DNA of 8,608 bases. Source: JANNAV01 sp031384695 (lineage in GTDB: Bacteria > Pseudomonadota > Alphaproteobacteria > Rhodobacterales > Rhodobacteraceae). Position numbers and translations under genes: made by a program. Where the stretch lies: assembly GCA_031384695.1 (NCBI GenBank), contig JANNAV010000263.1:1-8608 (forward strand), in the 5' to 3' direction. Below, one piece after another: positions 1 to 5,696 of the stretch. Under the pieces are notes generated by a model. It searched no databases. It was not told the DNA's origin and worked only from the letters and a program-made list of their open reading frames with translations. The stretch's first letter is position 1, and every line of letters starts with the position of its first letter.

Positions 1-1375
1 CTCAATCAACTCAATGGTTTACCTGCGCGGCCATCCCACCGATTATGATCGCTGGGCCGCCGATTTCGCGCTGCCCGACTGGGATTACGCCCATTGCCTG
101 CCCTATTTCCGCAAATCCGAACGCTCCGAGCGCGGCGCCGACGCCTGGCACGGCGACAGCGGCCCTTTGGGTGTCAGCACCGCCCACAGCCGCAACGTGC
201 TTTACGATGCTTTCGTCGCGGCAGGCCCGCAATCCGGCGTTGGCGCCTCCACCGATCTGAACGGCTTCAACCCCGAGGGCCTCGCCCGGCTTGACAGCAC
301 CAAGTGGAACGGCAAGCGCTGCTCCGCCGCCGTAGCCTACCTGCACCCCGCAGCCGCGCGCCCCAACCTGACCATCGAAACCGGCGCCATGGTGCAACGC
401 ATCGACATCGCGGGAAACAGGGCAGCAGGGCTGACCTATATCAAGGGCAGCCAAACCATTTCCGTCCATGCCGTGCGCGAAGTGCTGCTGTGCGGTGGTG
501 CCATCAACACGCCGCAGATGCTGATGCTTTCGGGCATCGGCCCCGAGGCGGAACTACGCGCCCATGGCATCCGGGTGCGCTGCCATTTGCCGGGGGTCGG
601 GCAAAACCTGCAAGATCACGTCGATCTGATGCTGCAATGGCACTGCACCCAACCCGTCACCCTCGCCCGCCTCGCCAACCCCTTGGCGAAACTCGCGGCA
701 GGGGCAGAATGGCTCTTGCGCCGCACCGGCCCCGTCGCCTCCAACATCTGGGAGGCGGGCGGTCTGGTCCGCTCCAACACTTCCGTGGCCACACCCAACA
801 TCCAGTTTCACTTCGGCCCCGTTGCGGTGGATTACGTCGGTGACAAGATCCAACTGAAACAGGGCTTCCAACTGCACGTCAGCCAGTTGCGCCAAACCTC
901 GCGCGGCAGGCTGCACCTCGCCAGCGCCGATCCCGCAACCGCCCCCCGCATCGCTTTCGATTTCCTCGCCACCGACCATGATCGCCGCGCGATGATTGAG
1001 GGCGTGAAGATGGCCCGCCACATCATTGATCAACCCGCCTTCGCGCCGTTCCGGGGGGCCGCCATCTATCCCGATGCCAGCGTGCAGTCAGACGCCGATA
1101 TCCTCGATTTCGTCCGCACCACCTCCGAGACCGAGTTTCACCCCTCCTGCACCTGCCGCATGGGGCATGACGCGATGGCCGTCACCGGGCCGGACCTCAA
1201 GGTACACGGGATCGAAAACCTGCGGGTGATCGACGCCTCGGTGATGCCCGCCGTGATCAGCGCCAACCTGAATGCCACCGTGATGATGATCGCCGAGAAA
1301 GCCGCCGACCTGATCCGGGGGCACGCGCCCTTGCCCCCCTCGCGGCCAAAGTTCGCCTTCGATGGTGCGGCCTGA
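1..1375 (+). CDS. betA: Choline dehydrogenase (GMC oxidoreductase), 5'-truncated by window edge
   Basis: This FAD-dependent GMC oxidoreductase should oxidise choline to betaine aldehyde, and probably on to glycine betaine, for osmoprotection; BetA enzymes are membrane-associated. The frame is open from base 2, where SINS precedes MVYLRGHPTDYDRWA, the usual 'SSxNGMVYxRGxxxDYDxWA' block of BetA. The ATG at 14 is therefore internal and roughly 95 N-terminal residues, including the FAD dinucleotide fold, lie outside. Counting that Met as 1, GGAINTPQMLMLSGIGP is the GMC signature 2 (about 160-176), and NIQFHFGPVAVDYVG, HVSQLRQTSRG and the C-terminal FHPSCTCRMG (catalytic-type His376) and NLNATVMMIAEKAADLIRG (Asn420) match BetA in order. 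The C-terminus ends shortly after this, as in the family. Substrate is inferred from similarity; other alcohol-oxidising GMC enzymes look alike. It converges on purN. Confidence 0.88.
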   Translation, partial: SINSMVYLRGHPTDYDRWAADFALPDWDYAHCLPYFRKSERSERGADAWHGDSGPLGVSTAHSRNVLYDAFVAAGPQSGVGASTDLNGFNPEGLARLDSTKWNGKRCSAAVAYLHPAAARPNLTIETGAMVQRIDIAGNRAAGLTYIKGSQTISVHAVREVLLCGGAINTPQMLMLSGIGPEAELRAHGIRVRCHLPGVGQNLQDHVDLMLQWHCTQPVTLARLANPLAKLAAGAEWLLRRTGPVASNIWEAGGLVRSNTSVATPNIQFHFGPVAVDYVGDKIQLKQGFQLHVSQLRQTSRGRLHLASADPATAPRIAFDFLATDHDRRAMIEGVKMARHIIDQPAFAPFRGAAIYPDASVQSDADILDFVRTTSETEFHPSCTCRMGHDAMAVTGPDLKVHGIENLRVIDASVMPAVISANLNATVMMIAEKAADLIRGHAPLPPSRPKFAFDGAA

Positions 1376-1555
1376 AAAACCCTGCAACCCGAATGCCCTT
1401 GGCCGACGGCACACCACGTCTGGTCAACGACCTGGCAAATGCGCATCAAAGGGGTTTCCGGATCGGGTCGACCGTAAATCAACTCTGGCTTCTAAGCCTA
1501 AAATAAAAACAACAGCCTGTAGGGACGGATGCACTACGCATCACCTACGCATAAA
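1376..1555. other. Convergent intergenic region betA / purN
   Basis: This 180-base gap lies between two converging genes. I see no open frame with a credible start and no strong GC stem followed by T residues. It contains an AT-rich stretch around 1495-1512 that stands out from the GC-rich surroundings, a small stem GATGC/GCATC (1528-1532 with 1538-1542), and three copies of CTACGC spaced 11 bases apart that run into the purN stop codon. Any terminator role is uncertain. Confidence 0.5.
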
Positions 1556-1566
1556 CTACGCGTCCA
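1534..1566. repeat. Three 11-bp units beginning CTACGC
   Basis: CTACGC occurs at 1534, 1545 and 1556, exactly 11 bases apart. The first two copies extend to CTACGCAT, and the third begins at the purN TAG stop (minus strand 1558-1556). The units then diverge in their last bases (TCAC, TAAA, GTCC). This may be a short tandem duplication at the 3' end of purN. No function is evident. Confidence 0.5.
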
Positions 1567-2122
1567 TCACCTGCCGCAGCACCGCCGGATAAAGCTGATG
1601 CTCCAGTCTTAAAACCTTTGCCGCAAGCGCTGCCGCCGTCTCACCCGGCACAATTTCAACCCGCGCCTGCCCCAGAACCGGCCCCGCGTCCAACTCAGGC
1701 GTCACCCGATGCACCGAGCAACCGGCCTCAGTATCGCCCGCGTCAATCGCCCGCTGATGGGTGTTGAGGCCCGGATACTTCGGCAGCAACGACGGATGGA
1801 TGTTCAGGATACGTCCTTGATAACGCTGAACAAAATCAGCACTGAGAACCCGCATGAAGCCTGCAAGGCACAAAATGTCCGGCGCTTTTTCGTCCAGCAG
1901 CCGCAGCAGTTCCGTCTCAAAACCCGCGCGGTCCTTGCCATAAAGCCGCTGATCCACCGCAGCGGTGGCAATCCTCAACTCCACAGCCCTCGCCAAACCC
2001 TTGGCATCCGGGTCACTCGAAAGCACCAGAACCGCCCGCCCCGGATGGCTCAACCGCATCGAGCGCACCAAAGCCTGCATGTTCGACCCACCCCCCGAAA
2101 TCAGGATGGCTACCCGCTTCAC
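1556..2122 (-). CDS. purN: Phosphoribosylglycinamide formyltransferase (GAR transformylase)
   Basis: Transfers a formyl group from 10-formyltetrahydrofolate to glycinamide ribonucleotide, the third step of de novo purine synthesis, in the cytoplasm. The 188 residues match the family length. The N-terminal ISGGGSNMQALV (about 8-19) binds the phosphate of the substrate. AGFMRVLS (87-94) and NIHPSLLPKYPGL (107-119) precede SVHRVTPELDAGPVL (136-150). The catalytic triad of E. coli PurN (Asn106, His108, Asp144) corresponds to Asn107, His109 and Asp145 here. The start is GTG at 2122, whose last two bases plus the next base form the purM stop (GTGA overlap), so translation is probably coupled to purM. 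One small difference from E. coli is Asn120 where a His usually follows PGL. The stop is TAG. Confidence 0.96.
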   Translation of the reverse strand: MKRVAILISGGGSNMQALVRSMRLSHPGRAVLVLSSDPDAKGLARAVELRIATAAVDQRLYGKDRAGFETELLRLLDEKAPDILCLAGFMRVLSADFVQRYQGRILNIHPSLLPKYPGLNTHQRAIDAGDTEAGCSVHRVTPELDAGPVLGQARVEIVPGETAAALAAKVLRLEHQLYPAVLRQVMDA

Positions 2123-3165
2123 AGCAGCTTGCCAGAGTAAATCACGCCTTCGCCCTCAACCACGCGGCCAATTTGAAAAATGGTTTCACCCTCAGATTCC
2201 AAAAGCGAAATCAATGCCTTGGCGCGATTTTCCGCCACAACCGCGATCATGCCAATGCCGCAGTTGAAGGTCTTGAGCAGTTCTGCCTCCGACATATTCG
2301 CGCTCGAAGCCAACCAGCGAAACACCGGCGGCAATGCCCAGGTGTTCAGATCAATCGCGCAAGCCAGCCCCACCGGCAGCACCCTTGGCGGGTTCTCGGT
2401 CAGCCCGCCGCCGGTGATGTGCGCCAGCGCATGCACTCCCCCCGCCCGCACTGCCGCCAGCGCCTGTTTCACATAAAGCCGCGTCGGTACCAGCAGCGCC
2501 TCACCCAGCGGGCCGTTGGCAAAGGGTGCCGGCGAAGCCCAGGTCAGCCCCGACATTTCCACCACCTTGCGCACAAAGGAAAAGCCGTTGGAATGCACCC
2601 CGTCCGACGCGATACCCAGCAGAACATCCCCCGCCACCACCCCAGAAGGCAGGTCTTGCCCACGCTCCATCGCCCCCACAGCAAAGCCCGCCAGATCAAA
2701 ATCGCCGCCATGATACATGCCCGGCATCTCGGCAGTCTCGCCCCCCACCAAAGCACAGCCCGAGGCAGCACAGCCCGCTGAAATACCGTTGATGATCCGC
2801 GTCGCCTGATCGACATCCAGCTTGCCTGTGGCGAAATAATCAAGAAAAAACAAGGGTTCAGCACCTTGGCAGATCAGGTCGTTCACGCACATCGCCACCA
2901 GATCAATGCCGATGCTATCCACAAATCCGGTGTCAATCGCGATGCGCAGCTTGGTGCCCACCCCGTCAGTTGCAGCCACCAGTATCGGGTCGGTATAGCC
3001 CGCAGCCTTCAGATCAAACAGCGCGCCAAAGCCACCCAGCCCAGACATCGCCCCCGCCCGCGCCGTCCGCCGGGCCGCAGGTTTGATACGCTCCACCAGC
3101 GCGTTTCCTGCGTCGATATCCACGCCCGCCGCCGAATATGTCAGCCCTTCACCCGCTCCGCTCAT
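2119..3165 (-). CDS. purM: Phosphoribosylformylglycinamidine cyclo-ligase (AIR synthetase)
   Basis: Uses ATP to close the imidazole ring of formylglycinamidine ribonucleotide, giving 5-aminoimidazole ribonucleotide, the fifth step of purine synthesis. The start is placed at the ATG at 3165 (MSGAGEGLTYSAAGVDIDAGN), giving 348 residues against 345 in E. coli. The frame is open upstream to 3309, but the extra 48 residues are unlike PurM. The order of blocks matches the family: AGVDIDAGNALVERIKP, DGVGTKLRIAID, GIDLVAMCVNDLICQGAEPL, FFLDYFATGKLDVD, LVGGETAEMPGMYHGGDFDL, GIASDGVHSNGFSLVRK-like (here FSFVRK), LAHITGGGLTENPPRVLP and FNCGIGMI near the C-terminus. It forms a two-gene operon with purN. 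No Shine-Dalgarno better than a G-rich stretch is visible before the ATG. Confidence 0.96.
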   Translation of the reverse strand: MSGAGEGLTYSAAGVDIDAGNALVERIKPAARRTARAGAMSGLGGFGALFDLKAAGYTDPILVAATDGVGTKLRIAIDTGFVDSIGIDLVAMCVNDLICQGAEPLFFLDYFATGKLDVDQATRIINGISAGCAASGCALVGGETAEMPGMYHGGDFDLAGFAVGAMERGQDLPSGVVAGDVLLGIASDGVHSNGFSFVRKVVEMSGLTWASPAPFANGPLGEALLVPTRLYVKQALAAVRAGGVHALAHITGGGLTENPPRVLPVGLACAIDLNTWALPPVFRWLASSANMSEAELLKTFNCGIGMIAVVAENRAKALISLLESEGETIFQIGRVVEGEGVIYSGKLL

Positions 3166-3351
3166 GCCCGTTCGCCCCCAGATGCCACCGCTCGCTGGCC
3201 GTTTAGTCGATCCCACGCCATCGCGCAACCGCAGGCCCCCGCACCCACCCCGGAAGGGCAGCCGGGCGTGGAACACCGCAGCAAAACACGTTGACGCAAC
3301 GTTAACCAACAGTCTTGACTGAAAAATGAATCCAGCGTTCCCCCAGCCCGC
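3166..3351. promoter_or_regulatory. Divergent intergenic region purM / unknown cassette
   Basis: These 186 bases must hold the purM promoter and possibly that of the plus-strand cassette. I see no clear -35/-10 pair in either direction. TTGACG (3291-3296) and TTGACT (3315-3320) resemble -35 boxes on the plus strand but lack a good -10 at 16-18 bases. An interrupted inverted repeat (3288-3302) is the only obvious regulatory-looking structure. Confidence 0.4.
3288..3302. promoter_or_regulatory. Inverted repeat ACGTTG-acg-CAACGT, possible operator
   Basis: Two perfect 6-base arms (3288-3293 and 3297-3302) are separated by ACG, and a GTTAAC palindrome overlaps the right edge (3301-3306). Its place in the divergent purM/cassette gap suits a repressor site. 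A 6-base arm is short enough to occur by chance, and no regulator is identified. Confidence 0.3.
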
Positions 3352-4683
3352 ATGGGGTCTGCAATTTTGTTTGACGGAGCGCTTTATGCCATCGCGCTGA
3401 TCGGTTTGACAGCAATTCTGGTGCCGACTCTGCTGAAAGTTTTCGGGGTGATCGGTGGCGATACCAGTGGCACCACCCCAACCACGGGCGGCGGCGGTGT
3501 GAAAGGTGATCCTGCGGCGCCCGTGGTCAAGGACTATACGCTGCCAAAACAGAACCCGAACAAGCCGGTCACCGTGGATGTGCCATCGGTGTTTCTGGCG
3601 GCGGCCGATTCCACAGTGGACGCCGATCCCAGAGTGGATAATGCCAGCGTCGTGCTGACCTCAAGCGATACCGGCGATACGTCGCGGCTGACGGTGTTCC
3701 AGAAAGGGTTTTTCAAGCTGGACCTGAAAGCTGGCAAACTGACGTTCAACCCGGTGGCGTACTTCACCGGCGGCAAGGTAAGCGCGGGGCTGACCGTTGC
3801 CAATACCGCGAAAAAACGCTCCGCCCGCGCGGTGGTCAACCTCGATTTTGACACGCCCCCGCTTGTCAGGGATCAGTTCATTCAGGCGGATATGGCGCAG
3901 GTCAACAAGGTGTCGTTCAACCCGCTGACGGGCAAGGGCATTGATATGGGCGGGGCGGCAATCAAAGGCACCAATGACATTGATCCGACAATGCTGGTGT
4001 TCCGGGTGCCAATGCCATTGGAAGGCGGCTTGCCGCAGCAAGGCTCGATCACCATCACCAATGGCAGAACGGCAGTGGCCGCTGGCGAAGGCACCTGGAC
4101 CATCGACCCCGTTGACGGCAACATAACCTATGTCCGCGAGGCTGGCTTTCAGGGTTCGCCCACGCCGCTGACCTATACGCTGTTCGACAAGTCGGGCATC
4201 GAACCCATCGTCGGCAAACTGGTCATCACCTCATACCTTACGCAAGTTGTCGCCGCCGTCACCGCGCTGAACAGCATGACAGACGCGGCATTCTGGAAGA
4301 ATTATCAGGATAACATCGTCAATTCAAGGGATTGGGGCGCGCTTGATCTTCCGGCGAATATCGTGGCCAAGCTGACGCTGTTCCGCACCACGCATCTGGT
4401 GATGTCCGAGATCACCCGCCAAAGCCTGAAAGACCCGGATATAGCGGCGGTGAAGAAGGCCTTGCCCAGCGATACTGCCCTGACCGCAAGCTTCAAGGTC
4501 TGGGGCGCGAAAGGCTTCGATCTGGCCGTGCTTTACGCGCGGGCCGTCAGCCTTTCGCCAGATGTGAACCCGGTGTCGGGCATCACCAACGGCAGCCGCT
4601 ATCTGCGGTTGACGATCATCGCCAAACTACTCGGCATGTGGAAAGGCGCCATCGACGCAAGGAACGCCGCCAACCCGAACTGA
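3352..4683 (+). CDS. Membrane-anchored protein with CshA-fibril-like beta repeats, unknown function
   Basis: I do not recognise this 443-residue protein as a named family. Residues about 10-34 form one hydrophobic segment (ALYAIALIGLTAILVPTLLK), followed by a Gly/Thr/Pro linker (35-58). Two related beta units follow: GFFKLDLKAGKLTFNPVAYF (119-138) and GEGTWTIDPVDGNITYVREA (245-264), the latter continuing GFQGSPTPLTYTLFDKSG. The second closely fits the CshA-type fibril repeat pattern (G-T-Y/W-T-V/I-D-P...G...T-Y...F-x-G-x-PTPLTYT-x-x-D). From about 297 the protein appears alpha-helical with several Trp. This suggests a membrane-tethered, extracytoplasmic adhesin-like or scaffold protein; orientation is unclear because the N-terminus lacks basic residues. 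No Shine-Dalgarno precedes the ATG, and an in-frame stop at 3316 rules out ATG/GTG/TTG starts further upstream; TTG 3367 is an alternative. It is the first gene of the cassette. Confidence 0.75.
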   Translation: MGSAILFDGALYAIALIGLTAILVPTLLKVFGVIGGDTSGTTPTTGGGGVKGDPAAPVVKDYTLPKQNPNKPVTVDVPSVFLAAADSTVDADPRVDNASVVLTSSDTGDTSRLTVFQKGFFKLDLKAGKLTFNPVAYFTGGKVSAGLTVANTAKKRSARAVVNLDFDTPPLVRDQFIQADMAQVNKVSFNPLTGKGIDMGGAAIKGTNDIDPTMLVFRVPMPLEGGLPQQGSITITNGRTAVAAGEGTWTIDPVDGNITYVREAGFQGSPTPLTYTLFDKSGIEPIVGKLVITSYLTQVVAAVTALNSMTDAAFWKNYQDNIVNSRDWGALDLPANIVAKLTLFRTTHLVMSEITRQSLKDPDIAAVKKALPSDTALTASFKVWGAKGFDLAVLYARAVSLSPDVNPVSGITNGSRYLRLTIIAKLLGMWKGAIDARNAANPN

Positions 4684-4687
4684 GTTT

Positions 4688-4714
4688 CTGCCGGGGGCAT
4701 CTCGCCCCCGGCAG
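4688..4714 (+). terminator. Strong 11-bp hairpin just after the first cassette gene
   Basis: CTGCCGGGGGC (4688-4698) pairs perfectly with GCCCCCGGCAG (4704-4714) around the 5-base loop ATCTC, starting 5 bases after the stop codon. No T-run follows (the next bases are CCCCATTGAC), so it is not a textbook intrinsic terminator. GC-rich stems of this kind can terminate, attenuate, or protect the 3' end of the upstream message. It probably makes expression of the second and third genes differ from the first. Confidence 0.6.
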
Positions 4715-4726
4715 CCCCATTGACAT

Positions 4727-4790
4727 GAGGTTTGCCGTGACAGTCATCGCCAGCTATCCCACCTCGTATTTTCATGCCAACCATACCTGA
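4727..4790 (+). pseudogene. Interrupted 5' segment of the second cassette gene (GTG start to in-frame TGA)
   Basis: A good ribosome site GAGG (4727-4730) stands 6 bases before GTG 4737. That frame reads MTVIASYPTSYFHANHT, then meets TGA at 4788-4790, and continues VYESIV directly into the ATG at 4809 and the 208-residue frame below. The lack of any shift, the good start signal and the protein-like residues on both sides suggest this was one 232-codon gene, with the TGA replacing a sense codon such as TGG (Trp), CGA (Arg) or GGA (Gly). Alternatively it is a short leader peptide or a base-calling error. Confidence 0.5.
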
Positions 4791-4808
4791 GTCTACGAGA
4801 GCATCGTC

Positions 4809-5435
4809 ATGTTCAATGGCTGGTTCACTTGCCCGGACGATCCGGTGAACAATCCCGGCGGGCCGACGTCCCGGTTTCCGGCCCAGACCCTGTTTGCGCC
4901 CTGGTGTGCCGACATCATCGGCGACGATAAATTCAAGCAGGTGATATTCATCGTCAACAACACCGGGTCGCCGCTGCACATGGCGGTGACGCCCTATTAT
5001 GACGGGGGCACTCTGGCATCGCAGCCGATCTCGCCGGATGGCCAGAACTCAGGCATCATCCCTGCGGGGTATACCGCTGATCGCGGCACCTGTCTGGGGA
5101 TGGGGCGGTTCGTGCAGGATTACGGTTCGCTGTTTTGCGGCTCGGGCATCGGGCTTGTCCTGAACACGGTTGTGTACGGCGTCAGCCAGAATTTCGGCAT
5201 CTTTGTCGCGGGCTCGATGTCGCAAGGCGCTGGGCTTCACGTCTGCGCCAACATGGACGGGGTCGATCCCAAGACACGCTTTGACAGCGTTGCAGGCAAA
5301 CAGAACACGCCGCAAGGCACCTTGCGCGATGACAAATCCGGCAACCTGCGGGTGCGTGCCGTGCTGCTGGACCGGGGAGACCAACCTGACGTGGCCCCCG
5401 CGCAACCGCTTGTTTTTGTTTACATTTCGGGTTGA
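4809..5435 (+). CDS. Second cassette protein, unknown function, probably 5'-truncated
   Basis: The intact part of this gene encodes 208 residues starting MFNGWFTCPDDPVNNPGG. I recognise no family. It has no membrane segment and no clear signal peptide from this start. The middle (about 44-148) alternates short hydrophobic stretches with Gly/Asn/Ser turns (QVIFIVNNTGSPLHMAVTPY, GIGLVLNTVVYGVSQNFGIF), as in a beta-sandwich. Five cysteines (8, 33, 95, 110, 146) leave room for disulfides. It ends in hydrophobic QPLVFVYISG. The ATG has only a weak GAGAG upstream; the better start is GTG 4737, cut off by the in-frame TGA at 4788. It lies 27 bases before the third gene, in the same direction, so they are probably co-transcribed. 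A secreted beta-rich partner of the third protein is a guess from context only. Confidence 0.65.
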   Translation: MFNGWFTCPDDPVNNPGGPTSRFPAQTLFAPWCADIIGDDKFKQVIFIVNNTGSPLHMAVTPYYDGGTLASQPISPDGQNSGIIPAGYTADRGTCLGMGRFVQDYGSLFCGSGIGLVLNTVVYGVSQNFGIFVAGSMSQGAGLHVCANMDGVDPKTRFDSVAGKQNTPQGTLRDDKSGNLRVRAVLLDRGDQPDVAPAQPLVFVYISG

Positions 5436-5447
5436 GGGCCGCGGCCC
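5436..5447. repeat. Perfect palindrome GGGCCGCGGCCC between cassette genes 2 and 3
   Basis: The 12-base self-complementary sequence begins on the base after the second gene's TGA and ends immediately before the GGAAGGA ribosome site of the third. As RNA it could form a 4-bp stem with a CGCG loop, or pair intermolecularly. It could modulate translation of the third gene; chance occurrence in GC-rich DNA is also possible. Confidence 0.4.
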
Positions 5448-5462
5448 GGAAGGAATTTGATC

Positions 5463-5696
5463 ATGTCGGATGATATTGGAACCAAAAGCCTCGTGGATAC
5501 GGCGCTGGGGGCGGCCACCACGGTGGCGTTTGCCTTTGGCCCGGTCGGGGTGGAGATTGCGGCGGCAATCGCCGTCGGCAAGTTCCTGTTCGACCCTTTT
5601 TTACCCAAGTGGCGCCGGCCTGACAGACCCGATGGCACAGACGCCCGACAAGGCGGATCTTCAGAACGCTTTGGACAAGCTGCGTTCGCAGCTTGA
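5463..5696 (+). CDS. N-terminal part of third cassette protein, frame broken at a T6 run
   Basis: ATG 5463 follows a strong ribosome site GGAAGGA (5448-5454) at 8 bases. The first 46 residues, ending at base 5600, are protein-like: MSDDIGTKSLVDTALG, then a long Ala/Gly/Val hydrophobic stretch (about 14-43, including EIAAAIAVGKFLF) that could be one membrane helix or a helical hairpin. After the six-T run (5597-5602) this frame reads LPKWRRPDRPDGTDARQGG and so on to a stop at 5694, which looks like out-of-frame sequence. The natural continuation is in the next frame (YPSGAGLTDPMAQTPDKADL). Read as drawn it makes a 77-residue protein; removal of one T would join it to the body for about 410 residues. 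Confidence 0.55.
   Translation: MSDDIGTKSLVDTALGAATTVAFAFGPVGVEIAAAIAVGKFLFDPFLPKWRRPDRPDGTDARQGGSSERFGQAAFAA
5597..5603 (+). other. TTTTTTA homopolymer at the frame break in the third cassette gene
   Basis: In the incoming frame the bases read T TTT TTA, which is the heptamer known from -1 programmed frameshifting. However, a -1 shift here gives six codons and then TGA at 5621. Reaching the long downstream frame needs +1 (skipping one T) or -2. Six T residues are also a usual place for slipped-strand mutation, transcriptional slippage and sequencing indels. With five T residues the junction would read FDPF-YPSGAG, joining both halves cleanly. Confidence 0.55.

Noticed and set aside
1466..1473. 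GGTCGACC palindrome as a terminator or operator
   Set aside because: It is only 8 bases, has no loop and no T-run, and such palindromes are common in GC-rich DNA.
2173..2781. Plus-strand open frame of 202 codons across purM
   Set aside because: It is antisense to a clearly identified purM and its composition (Arg, His, Pro, Gln rich) is that of a reverse-strand shadow.
3166..3309. Upstream extension of purM by 48 residues
   Set aside because: The extension is unlike PurM, and the ATG at 3165 gives the normal family length and N-terminus.
4725..4736. ATG 4725 as the start of the second cassette gene
   Set aside because: It has no ribosome site, whereas the GAGG overlapping it is well placed for GTG 4737 in the same frame.
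4788..4790. TGA read as tryptophan by an altered genetic code
   Set aside because: Several genes here use TGA as their terminal stop (betA, purM, the transporter genes) and Trp is encoded by TGG throughout.
5470..5601. Frame-1 start at 5470 for the third cassette gene
   Set aside because: The first 44 residues of that frame are Arg/Trp/Ser-rich shadow sequence; the ATG at 5463 in the other frame has the ribosome site and a plausible protein sequence.
5597..5623. Classical -1 programmed frameshift at TTTTTTA
   Set aside because: The -1 frame reaches TGA at 5621 after six codons, so it does not connect to the long downstream frame; only a +1 or -2 event would.
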